In this document: positions 8,143 through 16,110 of the stretch, piece by piece
How the letters are laid out: each line of letters starts with the position of its first letter
How positions within the stretch are numbered: position 1 is the stretch's first letter
Assembly: GCF_030700285.1 (NCBI RefSeq)
Contig: NZ_JAUYZJ010000019.1
Coordinates: 45,089 to 109,088 of the forward strand
Length of the DNA: 64,000 nt
Direction: 5' to 3'
DNA from: Methylobacterium sp. NEAU K
GTDB taxonomy: Bacteria; Pseudomonadota; Alphaproteobacteria; Rhizobiales; Beijerinckiaceae
Program-made: the position numbers and the translations under genes
Notes under the pieces: generated by a model
What the model was told of the DNA's origin: nothing
What the model saw: only the letters and a program-made list of their open reading frames with translations
The model's database searches: none

Positions 8143-8829
8143 TCACAGCGGCCATGCCGCCCCGCGGTAGGCACTGTCCCAGAACAGCCATTCGAGTCGG
8201 GTGGCCTGCGTGAAGGCCCGGTGCATGCGCTCACGCATGACGACCGACGCGTCCCGGGCGGCGTGGTCGGTGGCGGCGATCATGGCCGCCACGGCGCCGG
8301 CGAAGTCCTCGCCCGCGTAAGTGTCGATCCAGGCCCGATACGGGTTGTCGGGTGCGGCCCGGGAAAAGATGTCGTCGCCCACCGCCTTGTAGATCCAGAA
8401 GCACGGCAGCAGGGCGGCGCAAAGCACCTCGAAGGGTTCGGCATAGGCCGTCGCCACGAGGTAGCAGACGTAGTGATCGCAGGCCGGTGTCAGCGGGGTG
8501 GCCGCGAAGGTCTCCGGCCCGATCCCGTAATCGCGGAAGAAACCGTCGTGGAGCGCCCGCTCGACCACGATCGCCTCCTGCGCGGCGCGCGAGAACTGGA
8601 CGATCCCGTCCGGATCCGGCGCTTTCGCGGCGGCGAGACTGAGCGCTCGGCCGAAGCCGATCAGATAGTGCGCATCCTGAACGATGTAGCGCCGGAACGT
8701 GTCCCGCGGCAGGGAGCCCGCGGCCAGCTCGGCGTTGAACGGCATCGACCGAATGGCCTCGTAGGCAGCGGCGTTGCGCTCCCAGGCCTCGCGGGAGAAG
8801 GATCCCGGGCCGCCGTCGCCGTTCGCCAT
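8143..8829 (-). CDS. tenA: TenA-family aminopyrimidine aminohydrolase (thiaminase II)
   Basis: TenA hydrolyses aminopyrimidine breakdown products of thiamin (or thiamin itself) so that the pyrimidine can be salvaged. The 228-residue protein has the usual length, and the five catalytic positions known from Bacillus TenA appear conserved: Asp52 (VQDAHYL), Tyr120 (CDHY), Cys143 (LLPCFWIY), Tyr171 (DTYAGEDF) and Glu213 (RLEWLFWD). The start is an ATG 26 bp after the response-regulator stop, and the stop is 16 bp before the DJ-1/PfpI gene. The operon context is therefore a NarL-type two-component system rather than thiamin genes, and I see no TPP riboswitch upstream. Some TenA homologues have moved away from thiamin chemistry. 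Confidence 0.87.
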   Translation of the reverse strand: MANGDGGPGSFSREAWERNAAAYEAIRSMPFNAELAAGSLPRDTFRRYIVQDAHYLIGFGRALSLAAAKAPDPDGIVQFSRAAQEAIVVERALHDGFFRDYGIGPETFAATPLTPACDHYVCYLVATAYAEPFEVLCAALLPCFWIYKAVGDDIFSRAAPDNPYRAWIDTYAGEDFAGAVAAMIAATDHAARDASVVMRERMHRAFTQATRLEWLFWDSAYRGAAWPL

Positions 8830-8855
8830 AGACGCCTCCTCGCCGCGACCCACCG

Positions 8856-9530
8856 CTAGCCCTGACGCTGCGCGTGCGTGACGGCGACGTGGATCAGCTC
8901 TGCGAGCGTGCGCACGCCGAGCTTCTGGCGCATCTGCGAGCAGGCATTGGTGACGGTCTTGTAGCTCACCGACAGGTCGGCCGCGATCGCCCCGTAGGAG
9001 CGCCCCTGGGCGAGCCGCGCCAGGATCTGCTGCTCGCGCGGGGTGAGCTGGGATTCGGGGGTCCGGCGGGCATCGGCGCGCAGCATCGCCACCTCGGTGG
9101 CCAGCCGGCGGTCGAGATAGACCTCGCCGAGCCGCACTTTGCCGAACGCCTCGAACAGCTCGGCCGAGGCGTGGTCCTTCAGCACGTAGCCCAGCGCCCC
9201 GGCCTCGAGCGCCCGCGCGACGATCACCGGATCGTTGTGCATGCTGAACACCAGGATCCGCGTCTCCGGCGCGACCGCGCGGATGCGGCGGATCAGGCCG
9301 AGACCGGCCATGCCGCTGCCCTGGAAGGTCAGGTCGCAGATCACCACGGGGGGACGGAGCCGGTGGAAGATCCGGTAGCCGCCGACCACGGTGGTCGCCT
9401 CCGCGATGGTCTCGACGCCGGCATCCTCGAGCACGCGTCGACAGCCCTGCAGGACGATGGGATGATCGTCGATCACCAGGACCGGCAGGCGTGTGGCGGT
9501 GACGTCGATCTGGGAGGCGATGGCGTTCAT
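8856..9530 (-). CDS. NarL/FixJ-family response regulator
   Basis: A 224-residue transcription factor with an N-terminal receiver domain and a C-terminal LuxR-type helix-turn-helix. The acidic pair is Asp21-Asp22, the phosphoacceptor is Asp66 in VVICDLTFQ, and the conserved lysine is Lys118 in YVLKDH. The HTH lies at about 158-220 (LTPREQQILARLAQGRSYGA then SVSYKTVTNACSQMRQKLGV). It overlaps the upstream kinase gene by four bases (ATGA), so the two are coupled and form a cognate pair. The two genes immediately downstream, tenA and the DJ-1/PfpI gene, probably share the transcript. Targets are unknown. Confidence 0.92.
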   Translation of the reverse strand: MNAIASQIDVTATRLPVLVIDDHPIVLQGCRRVLEDAGVETIAEATTVVGGYRIFHRLRPPVVICDLTFQGSGMAGLGLIRRIRAVAPETRILVFSMHNDPVIVARALEAGALGYVLKDHASAELFEAFGKVRLGEVYLDRRLATEVAMLRADARRTPESQLTPREQQILARLAQGRSYGAIAADLSVSYKTVTNACSQMRQKLGVRTLAELIHVAVTHAQRQG

Positions 9531-11029
9531 GCGCTCGGCGCGTCGTTGTTCTCGTCGCCCCGCTCCGGCGGAACGGGGATCGTGATCCGGACGATTGCTC
9601 CGGGACCGGCATTGTCAAGGGTGAAGGTGCCGCCGAGCGCCTCGACGCGCTCGCGCATCCCCGACAGACCGAGGCCTGTCCGGTGTTGCGCCGGGATTCC
9701 GCTTCCGTTGTCGGTGATCGTGACGTGCAGCGTGCCCCCCGCCTCGCTCGCCTCGGCTTCGACCCGGGTGGCGCCGCCATGGCGGACGGCGTTGGTGACG
9801 CTCTCCTGCACACAGCGGAAGACCGTGAGGTCCACGAGGTCGCCATAGCCGCGAGCGAGGCCATCGAACCGGCCGATGAAGCCTTTACCGGGGTGACGCT
9901 GCCCGAATCCCCGCAGGAGCAGATCGAGGCAGGTGGCGAGCGGCGCCTGGCCGAGCCCGTGCGGCCGAAGGCGATTAAGTAGCTCTCGATTGACGATCTG
10001 GACCTGACCGACGATGGCGCCGATCTCGGCCGCCCTCGCGGCCAGCTTCTCGCGGTTCGGCTCGGCCGGCCCAGAGGCGATGCGGGCGATCGAGGCCGCG
10101 TTGGCCTCCAGGGCGAATAGGCAGGGTCCGAACTCATCGTGCAGTTCGAGGGCGGTGCGCCGCCGCTCGTCGTCCTGCGCGGTGAGGAGTTGGCGGTTGA
10201 GGCGGCCGTTGGCGGCGCGCACCTCCCCCAAAGCCTCCGCCACCTTGTTGAAGCGCTCGGCGATCACCGCCAGTTCGCGGGCGCCCGGCGGTTCCAGCCG
10301 CACAGTGTAGTCGTGATGCTCCAGCTGCGTCAGGCCGGCGCCAAGCCGCTGCAGCGGCGCCAGGATGCGTCCGAGCGCGAGGTAGAGGGCGATCAGCATG
10401 GCGGCGTTGATCGCCAGGGTCGTCATCGAGAGCGCGCGCGCATAGCCCCAGATCTCCTCGATCTCATCCATCGGCTGGGTCGTGATCTGCGCGGTACCCA
10501 GCGTGCGCCCGTTGACGGCGATTGGGAGGGTGTGGCGCTCGATCGGCGGCATGATCAGTTCGGCGAACCAGCGCGGCGCCTCGCGGTCGGACCGGGGCGG
10601 CGGCATTGGCGTCCCGACCTGGTCGCCGTCCGCGTCGAGGACCGCGACCCGGACGTGCCGCAGCACCTTGAAGCGCAGGTCCAGGGTCTGAAGCAGCGTG
10701 TCAGGCGCGGCGGCATCGGACAGGCGGATCGTGTCGGCGACCAGCGACTCGACGGTGGCCAGCGAGGCGCGGGTCTCGACGCGCACCGCCGTGCGGGCGT
10801 TGAGCACGATGACCCCGCAGGAGATCAGAGCCGCGAGGGCGTCGATGAACAGCACCACGGCGATGAGCCGCGCGCGGGTCGACCAGCCCGCCCACGGCCA
10901 ATTGCGCGCGCGGCCGCCCGTCGGCGCGGACGTCGCCTCGGGAATCGGGAGCAGGGTCGGTCGGGTATCCACGCCGAGACGCATAGCGACCGCGCCGGCG
11001 AAGTCCATGCCGCGCCTTTGCGCCAGCAC
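9527..11029 (-). CDS. NarX/UhpB-type membrane sensor histidine kinase
   Basis: This 500-residue kinase has a transmembrane helix at about 54-77, a periplasmic sensor loop (about 78-195) with no recognised ligand domain, a second helix at about 199-220, and a HAMP linker. The HisKA_3 dimerisation domain has the phosphoacceptor His297 in ALELHDEFG, and a HATPase_c domain carries N-box QESVTNAVRHG and G-box TDNGSGIP. HisKA_3 kinases pair with NarL-type regulators, and the regulator gene overlaps the 3' end by four bases. The start is uncertain: in-frame ATGs at 11008 and 10984 would give shorter, equally plausible cytoplasmic tails. The signal is unknown. Confidence 0.9.
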   Translation of the reverse strand: MLAQRRGMDFAGAVAMRLGVDTRPTLLPIPEATSAPTGGRARNWPWAGWSTRARLIAVVLFIDALAALISCGVIVLNARTAVRVETRASLATVESLVADTIRLSDAAAPDTLLQTLDLRFKVLRHVRVAVLDADGDQVGTPMPPPRSDREAPRWFAELIMPPIERHTLPIAVNGRTLGTAQITTQPMDEIEEIWGYARALSMTTLAINAAMLIALYLALGRILAPLQRLGAGLTQLEHHDYTVRLEPPGARELAVIAERFNKVAEALGEVRAANGRLNRQLLTAQDDERRRTALELHDEFGPCLFALEANAASIARIASGPAEPNREKLAARAAEIGAIVGQVQIVNRELLNRLRPHGLGQAPLATCLDLLLRGFGQRHPGKGFIGRFDGLARGYGDLVDLTVFRCVQESVTNAVRHGGATRVEAEASEAGGTLHVTITDNGSGIPAQHRTGLGLSGMRERVEALGGTFTLDNAGPGAIVRITIPVPPERGDENNDAPSA

Positions 11030-11260
11030 GACCGGCAGCCTTAGGTCGAGCGACTACGGAATCTTAAGCGCCCGCGTCTCATCTTGTGGATAGCCGAGCC
11101 ACGACTGGCCGGGCGCGCAATTCGGACCGACATCTTTGCGCCGTATTGCGGTTTCTCTATCGCCGACAGAGTCGAACCACCTCCGGATCATCGGGGGGAG
11201 GCGGCCGGTCGTGGGGAGCCCGGTCGCGCGCGTCGTGCATCGTGTCAGAGACCCCAGACC

Positions 11261-12088
11261 ATGATCGATCTCGCCCTGGACCCGTCCGATACCAGACCAG
11301 CTCGGGCGCCGGACACGCAGCCTGGGCGTGTGCTCAACCTGCGTGTCGTCCTGTTCAGCGTGGTCGGAGCAGGCGCGCTCGTTGGGTTCGGCGTCGCCGC
11401 AACGACTTTGATGGCTGGGATCGCGGCACCACAGCCCGCCAAGATCGCCTCTTCGAGCCGCGCCGCCGACTGGCCCGAATTGAAGGACGGTCTTCCCGTC
11501 GTGGCCGGCACGAACCTGCCGGCGGCCCCGGCTGCAAAGCCGGCGGAACCTGAATTGCCGGCCCCGCGCATGGCGGCCCTGCCCGATGGGATGTCGGCCT
11601 TCACCGCTCCGTCCAAGAGCGCGCCGGCGCCCGCGAAGGTCGTGGCTGCGCCGGAGGCACCGACCAAGCGCATTCCGACGCCTGTCCCGGTGGCGCTGGT
11701 CGCGCCCGGCCGGCAGGTCGTGCCCCTGCCGCCGGCCCGCACGGCCGCACTGCTTCCGCCGCGCGCATCCGAGACGGTGCGGGCGCGCGAGCTGGCCGAA
11801 CCAGCCGCACTTCCCGCGGCCAAGCCGGTCGCTTCGGCACCCGGAGCCCCGGCCGCCCTGCTTGAAAGGACCGAGAAGGCGCGCAAGGCTGCGGCGGCGC
11901 GCAAGATCCCGGCAGCGGCGAAGATTGCGGAGAACGGCAAGGCTGCCTCGGCCGTCGCGCAGGCCGAAGCGCCGGACGCTGAGGAGACAGAGGTGCTCGG
12001 GATCAAGCTGCCGTCGCTGGCCCCCGCCGGACGGAAGCTGAAGGAGAGTGTCGACGCGCTCGGCGACGCGGTCAAAAAGGTGTTCTGA
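11261..12088 (+). CDS. Hypothetical single-pass membrane protein, Pro/Ala-rich
   Basis: I do not recognise a family. The 275-residue product starts at the ATG at 11261; upstream in-frame codons lack coding character. One hydrophobic helix at about residues 25-52 (VVLFSVVGAGALVGFGVAATTLMAG) would anchor it in the inner membrane, followed by about 200 residues rich in Pro, Ala and Lys, low in complexity and probably disordered and periplasmic. A short ordered-looking C-terminus reads LGIKLPSLAPAGRKLKESVDALGDAVKKVF and could form an amphipathic helix. Similar architectures span the periplasm or tether envelope proteins. It is transcribed divergently from the two-component operon and converges on the RNA helicase gene. 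Confidence 0.68.
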   Translation: MIDLALDPSDTRPARAPDTQPGRVLNLRVVLFSVVGAGALVGFGVAATTLMAGIAAPQPAKIASSSRAADWPELKDGLPVVAGTNLPAAPAAKPAEPELPAPRMAALPDGMSAFTAPSKSAPAPAKVVAAPEAPTKRIPTPVPVALVAPGRQVVPLPPARTAALLPPRASETVRARELAEPAALPAAKPVASAPGAPAALLERTEKARKAAAARKIPAAAKIAENGKAASAVAQAEAPDAEETEVLGIKLPSLAPAGRKLKESVDALGDAVKKVF

Positions 12089-12129
12089 TCGCCGTCCGGG
12101 GGCGCCGCTGACGCCCCCGTCGGTGCCGA

Positions 12130-13953
12130 TCAGCCGCGGCCCGTGTTCCGGCCCGGCTTGTTCTCGGGCCTGGGACCGGACCGCTCGACCTGGCGCTGAT
12201 GCTTACCGGCGCGAGGGCTGGCAAACCCCTTCGGACTGTCAGGACGGCCCTTGCGCTCGGCCGGGGGCGCGTCACCCGAGATCGCCTCGATCTGGATCTC
12301 CGGCGAGCCGTTGCGGGCGAAGGCCTCGGCGAAGCGCGCCGCAGCGTTGCCCCGTACCTCGAACTTGGTCTCCCGGTCGAAGATCCGGATCGCCCCGATC
12401 TCCTGCCGGCCGATGCCGCCCCGGCGGGTGAGCATCGGCAGGAGGCGGCGCGGATCGGCGTTGTCGCGGCGGCCGAGATTGAGCCGGAACCAAACCGCCG
12501 GCCCCATGGCGGCGATCTTCTCGGGATCCATCGGGTCGTAAGGCGGCCGCTCGCCACGCGGGGCCCGCCCCTCGCCGGGGTCGCTGACCTCCTCCGGCGC
12601 CGGCAGGCGGGTGCGATAGACCCGGGCCAGCAAAGCGGCGAGTTCCTCGGGGGCCTTGCTGGCCAGCAGCGCTCCAGCGAGGGCGACATCCTCTTCGGCC
12701 GGGGGCTCGGAGAAGAGCGGGTCGGAGAGCATGCGCTCGCCGTCGAGCCGCCGGATCTCGTCGGCCGAGGGCGGCCCCGACCAGTCCGGGCTGACCTTGG
12801 CGATGGCGAACATCTGCTCGGCGCGGCGGCGGCGGGAATTCGGGATCAGGAGCACGGACGTGCCTTTGCGGCCCGCGCGGCCGGTGCGGCCGCTGCGGTG
12901 CTGGAGCACCTCGGCATCGTGCGGCAGGTCCGCGTGGATCACGAGGCTCAAGCTGGGCAGATCGATGCCGCGGGCGGCCACGTCGGTGGCGACGCAGACC
13001 CGGGCCCGGCCGTCGCGCAGGGCCTGGAGCGCGGCGTTGCGCTCGCCCTGGCCGAGCTCACCAGAGAGCGCCACCACGGAGAACCCGCGCTCGGTCAGGC
13101 TTGCCTGAAGATGGCGCACCGCGTTCCGGGTGTTGCAGAATACGATGGCGGTCGGCGCATCCGCCTCGCGCAGGAGGTTGAGCACGACGTGCTCGGTCTC
13201 CCGGGGCATGATCCGCACCGCCCGGTAGGCGATGTCGGCGTGCCCCTTGCTCTCGCCCTTGATCGCCAGCCGGAGGGCGCCGCGCTGGTAGCGCTCGGCC
13301 AGTGCCTCGATCGCTTTCGGCAGGGTCGCGGAGAACAGGTAGGTCGCCCGCTCCGCTGGGGTCCCCGAGAGGATGAACTCGATGTCCTCGCGGAAGCCGA
13401 GATCGAGCATCTCGTCGGCCTCGTCGAGCACCACGGCGCGCAGGGCGGTCGGGTCGAGGTTGCGCCGCTCGAGGTGGTCGCGCAACCGTCCCGGCGTGCC
13501 CACCACGATATGTGTGCCGTCGGCCAGCATCCGGGCCTCGCGCCGGGGGTCCATGCCGCCGACGCAGGCGGTCACTCGGCCGCCGGCCGAGGCGTAGAGC
13601 CACAACAGCTCGCGCTGGACCTGGAGCGCCAGTTCGCGGGTCGGGGCGATCACCAGGGCGAGCGGCGCGCCGGGGGCTGGGAGCATCTCCCCGTCGCCGA
13701 AGAACATGCCCGCCATCGCAAGACCGTACGCTACGGTCTTGCCCGAGCCGGTCTGGGCGGAGACGAGGAGGTCGCGGGCGCCGGCAGCCGCCTCAAGCAC
13801 CGCGGCCTGCACCGGGGTGGGATCAGCGTAGCCGCGCTCGGACAGGGCCCGCGCGAGGGGGGCGGGCAAGGTCGGGAAAGGCAAGTGACGGGAACTCTCA
13901 ACAGCCGCGCCGCGCCCGGCAGCGCGCCATCGCGCGGCGGAGGAATCAGGCAC
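12130..13953 (-). CDS. DEAD-box RNA helicase with DbpA-type RNA-binding domain
   Basis: ATP-dependent RNA helicase of 607 residues, likely acting in ribosome assembly or RNA decay. The RecA-like domain 1 has the Q motif PTPVQAAVLEAA, Walker A SAQTGSGKT, PTRELALQ, DEAD within VLDEADEMLDLGF, and SAT (FSATLP). Domain 2 has VATDVAARGIDLP and RSGRTGRAGRKG. The segment at about 460-550 (GPAVWFRLNLGRRDNADPRRLLPML onward) matches the DbpA/CsdA RNA-binding domain, and the end is a basic, disordered tail. The called start is a GTG (complement 13951-13953); a downstream TTG at the LPFPTL segment is an alternative. Relatives are annotated deaD, rhlE or dbpA; I cannot choose among these. Confidence 0.88.
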   Translation of the reverse strand: MPDSSAARWRAAGRGAAVESSRHLPFPTLPAPLARALSERGYADPTPVQAAVLEAAAGARDLLVSAQTGSGKTVAYGLAMAGMFFGDGEMLPAPGAPLALVIAPTRELALQVQRELLWLYASAGGRVTACVGGMDPRREARMLADGTHIVVGTPGRLRDHLERRNLDPTALRAVVLDEADEMLDLGFREDIEFILSGTPAERATYLFSATLPKAIEALAERYQRGALRLAIKGESKGHADIAYRAVRIMPRETEHVVLNLLREADAPTAIVFCNTRNAVRHLQASLTERGFSVVALSGELGQGERNAALQALRDGRARVCVATDVAARGIDLPSLSLVIHADLPHDAEVLQHRSGRTGRAGRKGTSVLLIPNSRRRRAEQMFAIAKVSPDWSGPPSADEIRRLDGERMLSDPLFSEPPAEEDVALAGALLASKAPEELAALLARVYRTRLPAPEEVSDPGEGRAPRGERPPYDPMDPEKIAAMGPAVWFRLNLGRRDNADPRRLLPMLTRRGGIGRQEIGAIRIFDRETKFEVRGNAAARFAEAFARNGSPEIQIEAISGDAPPAERKGRPDSPKGFASPRAGKHQRQVERSGPRPENKPGRNTGRG

Positions 13954-14279
13954 CGGACTTTATTCGGGTGCCTTGAAAATAGCGCTAACCAGGCCGACTG
14001 ACTACTCCCACCACGGCATGGGCCGGTTGCGCGCGCTCACACCGGCGCACCAAGAGACAATCCTGCCTCCTGCCGGTGCCATCCACCTCAAATTGCCCAG
14101 TCCAACGCGGCGACCCCGGCCTTGCCACTTGGCCGAACCACGTGCACCTCACAAGGCTCCCGCTGCGCCGTCGCGCTCAGGGTGAGAACTCCCGGTGATC
14201 GGGAGTTTTGTGCAGGGCTCGAAGAGTTGCCCGAGTTCTGCGCAGCGTCAACGCGATCCGACCGGAGACGACCACGAAC
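13954..14279. other. 326-bp divergent intergenic region (helicase / antiporter leaders)
   Basis: The region lies between the leftward helicase gene and the rightward antiporter gene. It holds an intrinsic-terminator-like hairpin at 14187-14209, listed separately. It also holds a possible 26-codon minus-strand reading frame at 14002-14082, starting MAPAGGRIVSW and ending PMPWWE, with GAGG only three bases before its ATG, which I do not consider well supported. Long 5' leaders are common for DEAD-box helicase genes. No known riboswitch fold was recognised. Confidence 0.35.
14187..14209 (+). terminator. Hairpin with T-rich tail upstream of the antiporter gene
   Basis: AACTCCCG and its exact complement CGGGAGTT flank the five bases GTGAT, and the right arm runs into TTTTG. 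This is an intrinsic-terminator shape for rightward transcription, 70 bp before the antiporter start codon. As no gene lies just upstream on this strand, it may act as an attenuator in the antiporter leader. Confidence 0.5.
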
Positions 14280-15377
14280 ATGATGGGAGCCCTGCGGTTG
14301 GCGGTGGTGTGGGCGACGGTTCTCGCCTTCGCGTGGTTCGGCAAGACGTGGCTCGGCGACCTGTCGCATCCGCTCTTGGCAGGGGGGCTGTTCGCGTGGC
14401 TGCTCGCGGTCATCGTCTGGGCGGCCTTCGGCGTCGTGCACGAGGCGGAGGACCTGGCCCACCGGCTGGGCGAACCGCTCGGCACGCTGGTGCTGACGCT
14501 GTCGATCGTGATCATCGAGGTGGCCCTGATCTCCGCTGTCATGCTGTCGGCCAAGGACGCACCGACGCTCGGACGGGACACGATGTTCGCCGTGCTGATG
14601 ATCGTGCTGAACGGCGTGGTCGGTCTCGGGCTCCTGGTCGGCGGGCTGCGCCACAATCAGCAGCGCTACAACCTGCAGGGCGCCTCGGCCTTCCTGTCGG
14701 TGATCATCCCGCTCACCACCGTCGCGCTGATCATCCCGAACTTCACCAGTTCGACCAGCGACGGCACCCTGACGAAGGTCCAGGCGGTGACGTTCTCGGC
14801 GTTCACACTGGCCCTCTACGGCGTGTTTCTGCTGATCCAGACCGGCCGGCACAGCGAGTTCTTCCAGGACGCGGAGACCGTGACCGCACCGGAGCCCGCC
14901 TCCGGCACGGCTCCGGTCACGGGCGGCGGCATCGCCACGCACATCGCCCTGCTGCTGGCCAACGTCGTGCCGATTGTGCTGCTGGCGAAAAGCCTCGCGG
15001 TGATCCTCGACCACGGCATCGCGGCGCTCGGCGCTCCATCGGCGCTCGGCGGCGTGCTGATCGCCGCGATCGTATTCACCCCGGAGGGGATTTCGGCCCT
15101 CAAGGCGGTCGCCCGCAACGAGCTTCAGCGGGCGATTAACCTGTGCCTGGGAGCCGTCACCTCCACGGTCGGCCTCACCGTGCCGGCGGTTCTCACCATC
15201 GGCCTGCTCACGGATCAGACCGTGGTGCTCGGCCTGAAGCCGACCGAGATGACACTGCTCGCCGTGACCCTGATCCTGAGTGCACAGACCTTCTCGGGCC
15301 TGCGCACGACGGTGCTGGAGGGCGCGGTGCACCTCGTGGTGTTCTTCGTCTACCTCGTCCTGATCTTCAGCCCCTGA
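14280..15377 (+). CDS. ChaA-type Ca2+:H+ antiporter
   Basis: This 365-residue inner-membrane protein of the CaCA superfamily exports Ca2+ (and possibly Na+/K+) in exchange for protons. About ten to eleven hydrophobic segments are visible. The first alpha repeat includes HEAEDLAHRLGEPLGTLVLTLSIVIIEV, with the conserved GEP-G-T-L-T-S pattern and an embedded acidic residue. The second repeat includes FTPEGISALKAVARNELQRAINLCLG-AVTSTVGLTVP. An acidic loop lies between the halves around residue 205. ATG 14280 is preferred; the next codon is also ATG. A hairpin with a T-tail lies in the leader (14187-14209), which could regulate expression. The gene converges on the flavin reductase gene, 13 bp away. 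Confidence 0.88.
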   Translation: MMGALRLAVVWATVLAFAWFGKTWLGDLSHPLLAGGLFAWLLAVIVWAAFGVVHEAEDLAHRLGEPLGTLVLTLSIVIIEVALISAVMLSAKDAPTLGRDTMFAVLMIVLNGVVGLGLLVGGLRHNQQRYNLQGASAFLSVIIPLTTVALIIPNFTSSTSDGTLTKVQAVTFSAFTLALYGVFLLIQTGRHSEFFQDAETVTAPEPASGTAPVTGGGIATHIALLLANVVPIVLLAKSLAVILDHGIAALGAPSALGGVLIAAIVFTPEGISALKAVARNELQRAINLCLGAVTSTVGLTVPAVLTIGLLTDQTVVLGLKPTEMTLLAVTLILSAQTFSGLRTTVLEGAVHLVVFFVYLVLIFSP

Positions 15378-15390
15378 ACGGTCGCGGGGT

Positions 15391-16110
15391 TCAGCCGCCG
15401 AAGCGCTCGGTACGGATCACGCCCGGGGCGATGCCCGCCGCCACGATCAGGTCCGAGGCGGCGCCGACGAAGCGGTTCGAGCCGCAGATGAAGACCTTCT
15501 CCGGCCGCCCAAGCCGCAACAGCGCACCTGCCACCAGGGCGGCGTCGATGCGCCGGCCGCCGGTCTCGCGCGTCGTCGCGAGATGCAGGTCGAAGCCGGC
15601 GCCCTCGCGGTCGAGGCGTTCCAGTTCGGGGAGCGCGATGGCCTCCTGACGTGTGCGGACGGAGTAGATCAGCGCCGCAGGGATTTCCGGCCACGCCTGC
15701 ACGCGCCGCCGCAGCATCGCCAGCAAGGGCACCACGCCGGAGCCGCCGGCCGCCAGCAGCAGCGGTCCGCCATCGGAGCCATCCCAGGAGAACGAGCCGC
15801 CGATCGGCCCGCGGAGCTCGACCCGGTCGCCAACCTCGGCACAGAGCGAGAACCACCCCGAGACCTCACCATCGGGCAGCGCCTCGACCATCAGCTCGAG
15901 GGTGCCGCTGCCATCCTGGACCGAAGCGATCGAATAGCTGCGCTGGGCCTGATAGCCGTCTTCGGCCGTCAGGCGCACGTCGACGTGCTGGCCGGCGCGA
16001 TAGTTGTGCGCGAGGTCGCAGCGCAGCCGAAAACTCTTCACCCAAGGGGTGACGGGCGCGATCGCGATGATCTCGGCGGGCTGCCAGCGGAAGACGATCG
16101 GCTCAGTCAC
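15391..16110 (-). CDS. FNR-type FAD-binding oxidoreductase
   Basis: The 239-residue protein has a ferredoxin-NADP+ reductase fold with no iron-sulfur domain. The FAD-binding beta-barrel carries QRSYSIAS (the RxYS motif) near residue 60. The NAD(P) half starts with LLLAAGGSGVVPLLAMLR and ends with VFICGSNRFV, the C-G motif that positions the nicotinamide. It lacks a signal peptide. Its preferred start is a GTG at 16108-16110 that overlaps the stop of the molybdenum oxidoreductase gene; a GTG at 16128 is an alternative. The overlap strongly suggests that the two work together, the flavoprotein passing electrons from NAD(P)H to, or accepting them from, the molybdoenzyme. Confidence 0.83.
   Translation of the reverse strand: MTEPIVFRWQPAEIIAIAPVTPWVKSFRLRCDLAHNYRAGQHVDVRLTAEDGYQAQRSYSIASVQDGSGTLELMVEALPDGEVSGWFSLCAEVGDRVELRGPIGGSFSWDGSDGGPLLLAAGGSGVVPLLAMLRRRVQAWPEIPAALIYSVRTRQEAIALPELERLDREGAGFDLHLATTRETGGRRIDAALVAGALLRLGRPEKVFICGSNRFVGAASDLIVAAGIAPGVIRTERFGG

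Noticed and set aside
5639..8170. Plus-strand frame of over 800 codons opposite lrgB, lrgA, terB and the PfpI gene
   Set aside because: Extremely Arg/Gln/Pro-rich translation, antisense to four recognisable genes.
8830..8856. TPP riboswitch upstream of tenA
   Set aside because: Only 26 bp separate tenA from the response-regulator gene, too short for the aptamer, and no conserved CUGAGA element is present.
8143..10137. Possible fused kinase-regulator-TenA protein
   Set aside because: The frame that contains tenA runs out of frame through the regulator and kinase genes, which have their own intact frames; the fusion is only an open-frame coincidence.
13973..14185. 70-codon plus-strand frame ending right before the hairpin at 14187
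   Set aside because: TTG start without ribosome-binding site, and a Pro/Arg/His-rich translation with no family features.
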